In this document: piece after piece, positions 56,488 through 64,000 of the stretch
Numbering within the stretch: position 1 is the first letter of the stretch
How the letters are laid out: every line of letters begins with the position of its first letter
Origin: Bdellovibrionales bacterium
GTDB taxonomy: Bacteria; Bdellovibrionota; Bdellovibrionia; Bdellovibrionales; UBA1609
Direction: 5' to 3'
Assembly: GCA_019637855.1 (NCBI GenBank)
Contig: JAHBUX010000006.1
Coordinates: 1 to 64,000, forward strand
Length of the DNA: 64,000 nucleotides
Translations under genes and position numbers: made by a program
Notes under the pieces: generated by a model
Seen by the model: the letters and a program-made list of their open reading frames with translations, nothing else
Told to the model about the DNA's origin: nothing
Databases searched by the model: none

Positions 56488-57594
56488 ATGCAAGAGCAGT
56501 GTCGTGAGTGGCTGAAGCCCACCTTAAGATTATGGTTAGAGCGAGGCATCGACCCTCGCGGTGGATTTATTGAAAACCTCAATCTCGAAGGTAAAGCGCA
56601 ACCCGGCTCGCAGCGGGCCATGGTGCAAGCGCGCCAGATTTACAGTCTACGGGTGGCCAAGGACCTTGAGGTTGCTGACTCTGCACTCGCCAAAAAAGCC
56701 ATAGCCGACGGCACCAGCTTTATGATCAAGAGCTTTGCGTTGCCTTCGGGCGGTTTTGCTCACTCGGTACAACCGAATGGCCAGCTGGCCAATTCAACTC
56801 CTGAACTCTACACCCAAGCCTTTGTGCTCTTTGGTCTAGCCAACGCGTACTCCGTTAAACCGGAAGCTCAGTACAAAGACGTTGCTATTAAACTGGTCGA
56901 CTACCTTAAGCGTGAACGTCGTGTTGCCAAAGGTGGATTCAGCGAGTTGGTGAACGGCAAAAGCGAATATCAGTCCAACCCTCATATGCATTTGTTCGAA
57001 GCGGCCGTGGCTTGGATGGAAGTCGATCCAGATCCCGAGTGGCGAGCGCTTGCGGATGAGGTTTTAAATTTAGCGCTCACATGCTTTATCGACCCTGACA
57101 CCGGCGCCTTAGCTGAGTTCTTCACGGCGGATTGGGTTGCGCTCAAAGAAAACGGTCGGTTTGTTTTTGAACCCGGTCATCAATACGAATGGGCATGGCT
57201 AATGGGGCGCTATCAAAGACTCAGCGGCCGCGATCTGCTCAGTGTGCGGCAAAAGCTCTTCACGCTCAGTGAGAAGCATGGGATCTGCAAAGATCGCTTT
57301 ACGGCTCACGATCAAGTGTGGAGTGACTTCCATCCCAAACTCACGTCCTCTCGTTTTTGGCCGCAAACCGAGCGCATCAAAGCCGCTTGCCAGTTGCAGG
57401 CCTCAGCCAGTGCTGATGAAGCGATGAAGGTATTGTTCCGTTACTTGCCTCAACCGGGCATTTGGTACGACCGTTGGGAAGTGGACGGCAGCTTCACCCA
57501 GGGCCCCGTAAAGGGTAGCTCGCTGTATCATATCATCGGCGCCATGAACGAGTATTTGACAAGCACGGTGCATGATCGATGCGCGCGCGGCTAA
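56488..57594 (+). CDS. AGE-family sugar epimerase/isomerase
   Basis: A 368-residue (alpha/alpha)6-barrel enzyme of the N-acylglucosamine 2-epimerase / mannose isomerase family. Typical segments are DPRGGFIENLNLEGK, RAMVQARQIYSLRVA, PSGGFAHSV, LYTQAFVLFGLANAY, QSNPHMHLFEAAVAWME, FEPGHQYEWAWLMGRYQRLSG (with the catalytic His region) and a final SSLYHIIGAMNEYL. Members act on N-acetylglucosamine, mannose, cellobiose or phosphorylated mannose. Given the glucan enzymes nearby, a glucose/mannose or cellobiose 2-epimerase is a fair guess, but the substrate is not readable. It has no signal peptide and is cytoplasmic. Confidence 0.87.
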   Translation: MQEQCREWLKPTLRLWLERGIDPRGGFIENLNLEGKAQPGSQRAMVQARQIYSLRVAKDLEVADSALAKKAIADGTSFMIKSFALPSGGFAHSVQPNGQLANSTPELYTQAFVLFGLANAYSVKPEAQYKDVAIKLVDYLKRERRVAKGGFSELVNGKSEYQSNPHMHLFEAAVAWMEVDPDPEWRALADEVLNLALTCFIDPDTGALAEFFTADWVALKENGRFVFEPGHQYEWAWLMGRYQRLSGRDLLSVRQKLFTLSEKHGICKDRFTAHDQVWSDFHPKLTSSRFWPQTERIKAACQLQASASADEAMKVLFRYLPQPGIWYDRWEVDGSFTQGPVKGSSLYHIIGAMNEYLTSTVHDRCARG

Positions 57595-57679
57595 GAAGTC
57601 GGCAAGAATTTCAAATGGCTTAGCTATCTTTGCGTGACTGTCAAGGTTGGCATATCCAAGGCGCAACAAGGAGTTGCTC

Positions 57680-58069
57680 ATGCGCGCACTTTTACTTCCC
57701 TTAACATTCTTCATAGCGTTTGTGGCCAAAGCGGAGCCGTTAAACGATCCCCTTTTGCAAAAGAGCATCGCCGAGGCGGTCGAGCATTTTGCGGAAAAAT
57801 GGAGGACACGAGAGCTCGGTGAGGTATGGATCACGCCGTACTTCGATAGACGCGGTCGCGCAGGTGAGTTGATCGAAGGCGAGCCGGATAGCTTTGAGTT
57901 TGAAGTGATCGCGCGCAATGCGGATCGATCGATGGATGTGGAGGTTGGTTTTGTTTGTGGTTCGGAGTTAAATTATACGGAGTTGATCGGTAGCTGCCGC
58001 GTGCATGGTGAGTTGGGTAACGGGCATAGACCGTGGATTGTGGAGATTAAGTCTTGTAGTTGTGAGTAA
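57680..58069 (+). CDS. Small secreted protein of unknown function
   Basis: A 129-residue protein from the ATG at 57680 (AAGGAG 7 nt upstream); the frame is open from 57647. The signal peptide is RALLLPLTFFIAFVAKA. The mature part has four cysteines near the end (FVCGSELN, GSCRVHGE and SCSCE), likely disulfide-bonded. It has the mixed strand pattern WITPYFDRRG, SFEFEVIARNADRSMDVEVGFVCG and PWIVEIKSCSCE. I do not recognise the family. It converges on the PF10091 gene at 58110. Confidence 0.7.
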   Translation: MRALLLPLTFFIAFVAKAEPLNDPLLQKSIAEAVEHFAEKWRTRELGEVWITPYFDRRGRAGELIEGEPDSFEFEVIARNADRSMDVEVGFVCGSELNYTELIGSCRVHGELGNGHRPWIVEIKSCSCE

Positions 58070-58109
58070 CGTTCGATCGGCAACACATCGCCGTCTCAGA
58101 GCGTCCCGG

Positions 58110-59441
58110 TTATTTAGAGATTCGCTCCAACGCCCGCTCAATCGCGGGGATCTTGTTGAACACCGACCAGATCGTGTTCTCCGCATGCGTGTTCGCCAGG
58201 CTTAAATACGTCGTGCCCACAGTGATGCCCAAAGTCTTGGTGGAGATCCAATTCTCATCCAAATCCACACTATCCGTTAAGCCATACAATCCCCAGATCA
58301 CCTGCCCATGCGGGCCCGAGCGCCAAGCGGCGGTGTCGTCCAACACCACCTGCGGCATAAACATGGCCGAACCGGGCATGCAGCCGATGCACACCACGCC
58401 GGCGTGACGGTTGTACGGATTCCACACATCATAGATTTCAGGTCGATCTTCGTTGGCGTCCTTCATGCCGGTATTTTGCAAAAGTGGCATCGGTCCTGGC
58501 GCCTGCCCGGCGCTAAATCCCCAAAAGCCGGCGCGGGTGCTGGCGAAGCTTGGATCATTCAGAGCCACTGAGCGATTGTAAGCGCTGGCCGTGCGGCTGG
58601 TCTCAAATACATTGGGATGGCCATCATCGACGCTGCGGAAATCCACAAACATCATCGAATATTGGTGGATAAATAGCGGCATATCCAAAGCCACTCCGCG
58701 CAGCGAATGTCCCTCATACTCGCGTCGTTCCCAAGCGTGCCAGGTCTCAAGCGGCAGCGGGTGAGTCGGGTGGCCTAGGCCCAAAAGAATCAAAAGCATC
58801 TGCTCGGCATAAATTGAAAGTTGATACTTATTAAAACCGATGCCGTCGCGATAACTAAGATTCAATGTACGGCGATCGGGAAACTGCCCTCCATCGGTCA
58901 TCATCCATTCGAAATCCAGATCGCGATAGAACTGTTGCGCAATTTTGGCGCCTTCGCTGTCGGGGAAGATGGAGGCGGCATAAAGAGCGCCCGCAATAAA
59001 GAAGGACGTGTCCAAAGTGGAGTAGCCGTCAAACCACACCTCCTTGCCCGTCTTCCAATCCACCCAATGCATAAACCAGCCGTGCTTGCGCTCGAGATGA
59101 TCTCTGCTAAATATCATAAGTTTATTAAAATAATTTAGCGCATATTCGCGCGTCACCAGCCCCCGCAAAGAAGCGTGGGTGATAATGGCCAGCCCCATTC
59201 CTGTGGCCGCGGTCGAAGCCTCGGTGTACGCGTTGTCAGGTGTAGGGCCAAAACTATTGGCCTTATCGCGCACCAGACCGGTGTCGGGATGAGCGTGATC
59301 GATAAAGTAGCGCAGAGCGGTCATTTCCAGCTCGTTACGCGTGCGCTGTTGTTCAGGAGTGAGGTTGGCTCCGGCGGCGAGGACAGAGAGGCTAAAAAGC
59401 GCGGCAAGACATAAAACGGTTGAACGAATGAAGAATGGCAA
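58110..59441 (-). CDS. Secreted PF10091/GH144-like putative glucanase (copy 2)
   Basis: A 443-residue paralogue of the protein at 9333-10649, with a signal peptide (FIRSTVLCLAALFSLSVLAAGA) and a TTG start (GGAG 10 nt upstream). The two share the motif order HPDTGLVRDKANSFG, ASTAATGMGLAIITHA, HGWFMHWVDWKTGKEVW, LLILLGLGHPTHPLPLETW, LFIHQYSMMFVDFRSVDDG and GFWGFSAGQAP, and both carry a VCIGC segment where many family members have an APTA segment. Both belong to the glycoamylase-like PF10091 group that includes GH144 endo-beta-1,2-glucanases. It stands alone here. Two diverged copies may differ in linkage or site. Confidence 0.8.
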   Translation of the reverse strand: MPFFIRSTVLCLAALFSLSVLAAGANLTPEQQRTRNELEMTALRYFIDHAHPDTGLVRDKANSFGPTPDNAYTEASTAATGMGLAIITHASLRGLVTREYALNYFNKLMIFSRDHLERKHGWFMHWVDWKTGKEVWFDGYSTLDTSFFIAGALYAASIFPDSEGAKIAQQFYRDLDFEWMMTDGGQFPDRRTLNLSYRDGIGFNKYQLSIYAEQMLLILLGLGHPTHPLPLETWHAWERREYEGHSLRGVALDMPLFIHQYSMMFVDFRSVDDGHPNVFETSRTASAYNRSVALNDPSFASTRAGFWGFSAGQAPGPMPLLQNTGMKDANEDRPEIYDVWNPYNRHAGVVCIGCMPGSAMFMPQVVLDDTAAWRSGPHGQVIWGLYGLTDSVDLDENWISTKTLGITVGTTYLSLANTHAENTIWSVFNKIPAIERALERISK

Positions 59442-59571
59442 GCGCGGTCACTCCAAAAAATGTAATGATTCCCGCGCTGAATAGCGAAGTCGCGGCGCGA
59501 GCGCAACCTTTAAGGTGTAAAGAGTTTACAGGGGAGGGCTCTATTCGCCCAGGTTCCGCGGGGCCTGCCTC

Positions 59572-59811
59572 TCAGCGCACGCGGACGAGTGTTACGCTCT
59601 CGCTCTCCGGATCGAAGTAGAGTTTGGTGTGGCCTTTTTCCAGCTGCTTGATAATCTGTGCGACCTTGGTTTCCAAACTCACTTCGACGGCGCCATAGTC
59701 GGTGCCTTCGCGCAAGACGAACTCCTCGATGATGCGTCTGAGGGTCTCGCTGTCAACCGCTGTCAGCGGAATTTCAAGCGGCGGTGGCGGCGTTTCTTTT
59801 TCCATGCCCAT
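59572..59811 (-). CDS. YheU/UPF0270-like small protein
   Basis: A 79-residue protein from the ATG at 59811 (an ATG at 59805 is equally good; the frame is open to 59892). The core VDSETLRRIIEEFVLREGTDYGAVEVSLETKVAQIIKQLEKGHTKLYFDPESESVTLV matches YheU of enterobacteria in order and length: the FVLREGTDYG motif is nearly invariant in that family. The function of YheU is unknown; the structure is a small alpha/beta domain. It is divergent from the Rep helicase gene and its longer open frame would overlap it. Confidence 0.85.
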   Translation of the reverse strand: MGMEKETPPPPLEIPLTAVDSETLRRIIEEFVLREGTDYGAVEVSLETKVAQIIKQLEKGHTKLYFDPESESVTLVRVR

Positions 59812-59883
59812 CAAGCTAGCACGATGATGCGGGAAGTGAAAGGTGGACATGGCAGGCGTGTCGGTCGATAGTTTTCCCATCGC

Positions 59884-61890
59884 ATGAGTCATTGGTTGTC
59901 CGGCCTAAATCCTGAGCAACAGGAAGCGGTCTCGCATTCTCACGGCCCTTTGTTGATCCTGGCCGGGGCCGGGTCGGGCAAAACTACGGTGTTGGTTTCG
60001 CGCACGGGTCGTTTGATCGCCGAGCGATTGACGACGCCGGAGCGCCTTTGCGTTTTAACTTTCACAAATAAGGCCGCCAACGAACTCAAACATCGCGTCG
60101 CTAAAAAACTCGGTGAACCGGCTAAGAAAGTTTGGGCCGGCACGTTTCATGGTTTTGGACTGCGTTTTTTGAAAGAGCATTGGCGCGAGGCCGGTCTGCC
60201 TCAGCGTTTCGGCATTATCGATGGCAATGATGCGCTGGCGATTTTAAAGGATCTGCTGCGTGATCATAAGGCTATGGAGAAAGAGCGTTTTGATCCCGAG
60301 AACTTGATGAACAAAATTGGCGATCTGCGCGCTCACGGTCGCGAGGGCAAACTGGACGATACTATCGAGAGTGCGATGGCCGTGGTGTTGGCGCCGAAGT
60401 ATCAAAAACGTTTGCGTCACTTGGGCGTGGTCGACTTCGAAGATCTTTTGCTGCGTCCGCTGAACATGATGAAGGAAAACCCGGCGCTGGCTCAGAAAAC
60501 GCAGGGCAGTTACGACTTTGTTATGGTGGATGAGTTCCAAGACACCAATGCGGTACAGATGCGTCTGGTCGATGAGCTCACGGCCACTCATCGCAATATA
60601 GCGGTGGTCGGCGATGACGATCAGTCGATCTACGGTTGGCGAGGGGCCGAGATCCGCAATATTTTGGATTTTCCAAAGCGCTATAAGAACTGTCATGTGA
60701 TTCGTTTGGAGCGCAATTACCGCTCTTCCAGCAATATTTTGAATATGGCCAACGCCATCATCGCGACCAATAAGGACCGTCACACAAAGGTTTTGCGGGC
60801 GGGCAAAGATCAAGCCGGGCAAACTCCTGAACTTTTTGTTTATGAGAACGAGGACATGGAGGTCGAGCAGCTGATTCAGGAGCTCGGCAATTTCCATCGT
60901 CAGGGTTATCGTTGGCGCGATATGGCTGTGCTCTATCGTTCGAACTCCCAAGGTGGTTTGGTTGAAGGTGGGCTGCGGTTTGCGCAAATTCCGTATAAGC
61001 TCACCGGGGGCACGGCTCTCTTTGATCGCAAAGAGGTCAAGGACACTCTGGCTTACATCCGCTGTTCGGTGTTCCCGTCAGAAGTGGCCTTTCGCCGCAT
61101 CGTGAATGTGCCGGCCCGTGGAGTGGGTGAGAAGACCATCGAGGATATCGAAGCGGTTGTCGGCAATTCGCCGTTTTTTATCAAGGCCAAGACGTGGGCG
61201 AAAGACAATCCGGAAGAGCGCGCTACCGCGGGCATCAACGCGTTGTTTGAGTTTTTGGACAGTTTGAAGAAGCAGTTGGTCAACTCTACGGCTACGGCCG
61301 AAGAGGTGTTGACGGGAGAGATGCGCAATATTGGCTATCGTGATCTGGTCAACCAGAGTTACCGTGATCCGCAGGTGGCGGATCGACGTTGGCTGACGAT
61401 TGCGATCCTAGGCCGCATCTTGGATGGCATGTTCACCCGTCATGGACGTACATTGGACACGCTCGAGCGCTTTATTGATCTGATGGAGTTGCGCGATCCG
61501 GTTGAAGAGCCGGGAGAGGCCGCGGACGAAGTGCAGATGATGACCTTGCATGCCTGTAAAGGTTTGGAATTCCCGTTGGTATTTTTATTGGGTTTGGAAG
61601 AGGACCTTTTGCCGCACGCGCGATTGGGACAAAATGTGGATGAGGAGCGCCGGTTGTTTTATGTCGGGGTGACTCGTGCACAAAAGCACTTGGTCCTGAC
61701 GCGTGTGCGTGAGCGCAAGCGTTACGGTCGTATGCATCCAGTGGCACCTTCGCGTTTTTTATTGGAGCTAGATTCTAAATTGTACATCGAGTTTCAAAAC
61801 GGGCGGCCGCTGGTGGCTGGCGCTAGGGAGTCCATGCTAGCTGACCTGATGAAGAAGCTAGACAAGAAAATCGCCTCTCGCGAAACGTGA
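59884..61890 (+). CDS. rep: ATP-dependent DNA helicase Rep (UvrD/PcrA superfamily 1A)
   Basis: A 668-residue 3'-5' helicase. Motifs in order: Q-motif LNPEQQEAV, Walker A LAGAGSGKT, TFTNKAANELKHRV, GTFHGFGLRFL, Walker B VDEFQDTN, GDDDQSIYGWRGA, LERNYRSSSNIL, the 2B-region, and MMTLHACKGLEF with EERRLFYVGVTRAQKHLVLT. Length and the end (APSRFLLELDSKLYIEF) resemble E. coli Rep (673) more than UvrD (720). It probably helps replication forks pass protein roadblocks. There is no clear ribosome binding site. A small CGCCTC/GAGGCG inverted repeat overlaps the stop. Confidence 0.93.
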   Translation: MSHWLSGLNPEQQEAVSHSHGPLLILAGAGSGKTTVLVSRTGRLIAERLTTPERLCVLTFTNKAANELKHRVAKKLGEPAKKVWAGTFHGFGLRFLKEHWREAGLPQRFGIIDGNDALAILKDLLRDHKAMEKERFDPENLMNKIGDLRAHGREGKLDDTIESAMAVVLAPKYQKRLRHLGVVDFEDLLLRPLNMMKENPALAQKTQGSYDFVMVDEFQDTNAVQMRLVDELTATHRNIAVVGDDDQSIYGWRGAEIRNILDFPKRYKNCHVIRLERNYRSSSNILNMANAIIATNKDRHTKVLRAGKDQAGQTPELFVYENEDMEVEQLIQELGNFHRQGYRWRDMAVLYRSNSQGGLVEGGLRFAQIPYKLTGGTALFDRKEVKDTLAYIRCSVFPSEVAFRRIVNVPARGVGEKTIEDIEAVVGNSPFFIKAKTWAKDNPEERATAGINALFEFLDSLKKQLVNSTATAEEVLTGEMRNIGYRDLVNQSYRDPQVADRRWLTIAILGRILDGMFTRHGRTLDTLERFIDLMELRDPVEEPGEAADEVQMMTLHACKGLEFPLVFLLGLEEDLLPHARLGQNVDEERRLFYVGVTRAQKHLVLTRVRERKRYGRMHPVAPSRFLLELDSKLYIEFQNGRPLVAGARESMLADLMKKLDKKIASRET

Positions 61891-62077
61891 GGCGAGATCG
61901 GTTAGATATCCTCTGCTAAATCGAGCCGATGGCGGTCTTCGAAACGAGGAGGGGCGAGGGGACGCCCTTCAATCTGCACGATTTCCGGGGGAGGCACGTT
62001 CTACGCCGTCGTCGGCGCCCATCCCCGCCCTCAGTCTCCGGTTGACGCCGTCTGGGGCCTCGTCTAAACACCAGCCC

Positions 62078-62485
62078 ATGAACTTAAAAGTCGGTCGCGA
62101 ACTCGACATCATTATTGCCCGCGATGTGCTCGGTCACGCTGTGGAAAAGAACAAAAAATTCGGTTTCGTGGAGACCACTCCCAAAGGCACGCGCCCAATG
62201 AAGAAGTATTCCAAAGATATCGAAGCAGCCTGGGAAGTGGCGCTGCACCTGGGGGTGACGCTGTTGCCGATTCAAGACGGCACTTGGTTTGCGCTGATCG
62301 GCCCCGATGTGGGATGGGAAAGCCCGGCTCAGTTCTATAAATATATGCAAGACGCCGAGTTTATGAAGGCCGGAGCGGCCGTCGCGGACAGTGCTCCATT
62401 GGCCATTTGCTTGGCCGCTTATCGTGCGACTCAGCGTCGACAGCTCGAGGAGCAGCCGCAGTCCGAAACGGACACGCTCAATTAA
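62078..62485 (+). CDS. Phage-ABA-sandwich-like small protein
   Basis: A 135-residue protein from the ATG at 62078; the open frame begins at 62042. The segment [37 protein letters not shown] and the end [21 protein letters not shown] match the pattern of the phage ABA sandwich domain: a YSTDIxAAW-like strand-helix and an AICLAA helix. Such proteins are mostly phage-encoded and have no known function. No other phage genes are near. Its 3' end overlaps the convergent pstB by 4 nt, and the start lacks a ribosome binding site. Confidence 0.72.
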   Translation: MNLKVGRELDIIIARDVLGHAVEKNKKFGFVETTPKGTRPMKKYSKDIEAAWEVALHLGVTLLPIQDGTWFALIGPDVGWESPAQFYKYMQDAEFMKAGAAVADSAPLAICLAAYRATQRRQLEEQPQSETDTLN

Positions 62486-63258
62486 CCGAAATTTCCGGTA
62501 ATGTACTCTTCTGTGAGCTGCACTTGCGGCTTGGTGAATACGCGGCCTGTCTCATTGAACTCGACCAGATCACCCATATACATAAACGCGGTGTAGTCTG
62601 AAATGCGCGCCGCTTGCTGCATATTGTGAGTCACGATGGTGACGCAGTAGTCTTTCTTCAGTTCGTTGATCAACTCTTCAATCTGTGCGGTCGAGATCGG
62701 ATCAAGCGCCGAAGTGGGCTCGTCCATCAACAGAACTTCGGGGCGCACCGCAATGGCGCGGGCGATGCATAGCCGCTGCTGTTGACCACCGGAAAGGCTG
62801 GCACCACTTTGCTTCAGCTTGTCTTTCACTTCGTTCCACAGGGCTGCTTTTTCCAAAGCCCACTGCACGCGCGCGATCAACTGTTCGCGATCTAAGTTTT
62901 GGTAGAGCTTTGCACCGAAGGCCACGTTGTCAAAGATCGACATCGGAAACGGTGTGGGTTTTTGAAACACCATGCCGATTTTGGCCCGGATCTTATTGGT
63001 GTCCTGTCTACGATCCAGAATATTGACCCCATTTAACAAGACCTCACCGGTCACGGTTTGCTTGGGGTACAGTTCAAAAATACGGTTAAAGGTGCGCAAT
63101 AAAGTGGATTTGCCACACCCGCTGGGCCCGATAAAAGCCACCACCCGCTTGTCGGGAATGGACATGTTGATGTTCTTGATGGCGTGAAACTTCCCATAGT
63201 GGAAGTTCAGGTCTTTTACGATCAGCTTGGCGCTCGGCGCAGGTGTTACAGTCGACAT
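62482..63258 (-). CDS. pstB: Phosphate ABC transporter ATP-binding protein PstB
   Basis: The ATPase of the high-affinity phosphate importer, 258 residues. It has Walker A ([22 protein letters not shown]), the PstB Q-loop [21 protein letters not shown], the signature [17 protein letters not shown], Walker B ([23 protein letters not shown]), [25 protein letters not shown] and the terminal EYITGNFG. This is close to the E. coli protein throughout. It starts 3 nt after pstA, in the order pstA-pstB. Expression is usually under phosphate control; I saw no pho box in the window. Confidence 0.96.
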   Translation of the reverse strand: MSTVTPAPSAKLIVKDLNFHYGKFHAIKNINMSIPDKRVVAFIGPSGCGKSTLLRTFNRIFELYPKQTVTGEVLLNGVNILDRRQDTNKIRAKIGMVFQKPTPFPMSIFDNVAFGAKLYQNLDREQLIARVQWALEKAALWNEVKDKLKQSGASLSGGQQQRLCIARAIAVRPEVLLMDEPTSALDPISTAQIEELINELKKDYCVTIVTHNMQQAARISDYTAFMYMGDLVEFNETGRVFTKPQVQLTEEYITGNFG

Positions 63259-63261
63259 CGA

Positions 63262-64000
63262 TTATCCCATAGCCTTACGGCGCAATAACGTGCGCGCGAT
63301 GATATTCAAAAGTAAAACTCCAGAGGTGATCAAAAGAGCACCGGCCCATGCCAGACTTTGCCAGTCTTCATAGGGACTCATGGCGAACTGAAAGATCGTG
63401 ACGGGCAAGTTGGCCATAGCCGAGGACAGATTGGTGCTCCAAAATTGATTGTTCAAAGCGGTGAACAAAAGGGGTGCGGACTCTCCACCGATACGAGCCA
63501 CACCGAGTAAAACGCCCGTAAGAATTCCCGCCTTGGCCGCACGATAAGTCACCATCACCGTGATCTTCCACTGTGGCGCGCCCAATGCGGCTGCAGCTTC
63601 ACGCAGAGAGTTCGGCACTAAACGCAGCATGTTCTCCGTGCTGTTGACCACGACCGGAATCAAGATAATGGCCAGGGCACAAGCGCCCGCATAGGCGGAG
63701 AAGTGCTTCATGCGAGCCACCACCAACGCGTAAACGAAAAAGCCGATAATCACCGACGGTGCCGAGAGCAAGATGCCATTGATAAAGCGAACGGTTGACG
63801 CGATCCAGCTGCCGCGCCCAAATTCGGCGAGGTAGGTGCCGATCAGAATACCAATCGGAGTGCCGATCAAAGTGCCAAGCCCTGTGATTACAATGCTGCC
63901 GAAGATGGCATTGAGTAAACCGCCGCTCTCGCCTGGTGGCGGAGTGATTTCCGTGAAGACGCGTTTGCTGATGGCCGGCATTCCGTTTTTCAGCAACGTC
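63262..64000 (-). CDS. pstA: Phosphate ABC transporter permease PstA, 5' end outside the window
   Basis: The visible part is about 245 residues, open to the right edge. It carries the PstA features: [74 protein letters not shown] (the EAA loop that contacts PstB), [18 protein letters not shown] and [12 protein letters not shown]. The family has about 280-300 residues, so roughly the first 50, including the first helix, lie beyond position 64000. It forms the phosphate channel with PstC and is followed by pstB after 3 nt. Confidence 0.93.
   Translation of the reverse strand, partial: TLLKNGMPAISKRVFTEITPPPGESGGLLNAIFGSIVITGLGTLIGTPIGILIGTYLAEFGRGSWIASTVRFINGILLSAPSVIIGFFVYALVVARMKHFSAYAGACALAIILIPVVVNSTENMLRLVPNSLREAAAALGAPQWKITVMVTYRAAKAGILTGVLLGVARIGGESAPLLFTALNNQFWSTNLSSAMANLPVTIFQFAMSPYEDWQSLAWAGALLITSGVLLLNIIARTLLRRKAMG

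Noticed and set aside
60244-60987. A 247-codon open frame antisense to the Rep helicase gene
   Set aside because: Fully inside a clear helicase gene, with no ribosome binding site or recognisable domain.

Overview
The window reads as one stretch of a Gram-negative, aerobic, organic-matter-degrading bacterium, most likely a member of the Bdellovibrionota. The reasons are a TIGR02147-family regulator (a family I know from Bdellovibrio and Fibrobacter), several lipoproteins whose lipobox reads like FQNC-S, a degenerate copy of what looks like a Bdellovibrio-type HNH protein, and outer-membrane genes (TonB-dependent receptor, TonB, OMPLA). Gene density is high, many starts are GTG or TTG, and many neighbours overlap by 4 nt. 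The taxonomic call is inference; no rRNA is present.

Layout. 0-5.9 kb: a partial membrane protein, a small secreted protein, a glutathione S-transferase, a short RecQ and an SsuABC/TauABC-like ABC importer. 5.9-15.6 kb: a glucan/glucose block: rhomboid protease, phosphoglucose isomerase, GH15 glucoamylase lipoprotein and a PF10091/GH144-like secreted protein in one coupled run, then, on the other strand, a complete glucose phosphotransferase system in only two genes (IIA-HPr-EI fusion and PtsG). 15.7-19.3 kb: a secreted protein with a caspase-like His/Cys pattern, an AEC transporter and a GH16 lipoprotein whose nucleophile Glu is replaced by Gln. 19.5-24.2 kb: a probable zinc block (ZnuD-like receptor, Fur/Zur regulator sharing a 29-bp palindrome, TonB) together with a TIGR02147 regulator and its lipoprotein partner.

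24.8-40 kb: a CHASE/PAS/GAF sensor kinase, outer-membrane phospholipase A, an RluA-type pseudouridine synthase, an NlpC/P60 lipoprotein, aconitase, Kup, a Gcr-type membrane protein, an RlmI-type methyltransferase and small proteins, ending at tRNA-Pro(CGG). 40.2-46.4 kb, just after the tRNA, looks accessory: a frameshifted secreted gene, a seven-repeat propeller protein, a metalloprotease-like lipoprotein, a degenerate HNH gene and a duplicated 46-bp sequence. 46.4-59.5 kb: LysM outer-membrane protein, RibD/DHFR-like reductase, SASA/CE6-like esterase lipoprotein with DUF4214 repeats, an intact large GH16 enzyme with FN3 and DUF4082 modules, a YkgJ protein, a GST/ATL pair, an AGE-family epimerase and a second PF10091/GH144-like protein. 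59.6-64 kb: a YheU-like protein, Rep helicase, a phage-ABA-sandwich-like protein and the pstA-pstB phosphate importer genes.

How the genes fit together: two GH16 proteins, two PF10091/GH144-like proteins, a GH15 glucoamylase and a carbohydrate esterase would attack glucans outside the cell or in the periplasm. Glucose would enter as glucose-6-phosphate through the PTS and be isomerised by Pgi. Zinc and phosphate uptake genes are separate units. I found no CRISPR array, intact insertion sequence, prophage or rRNA operon.
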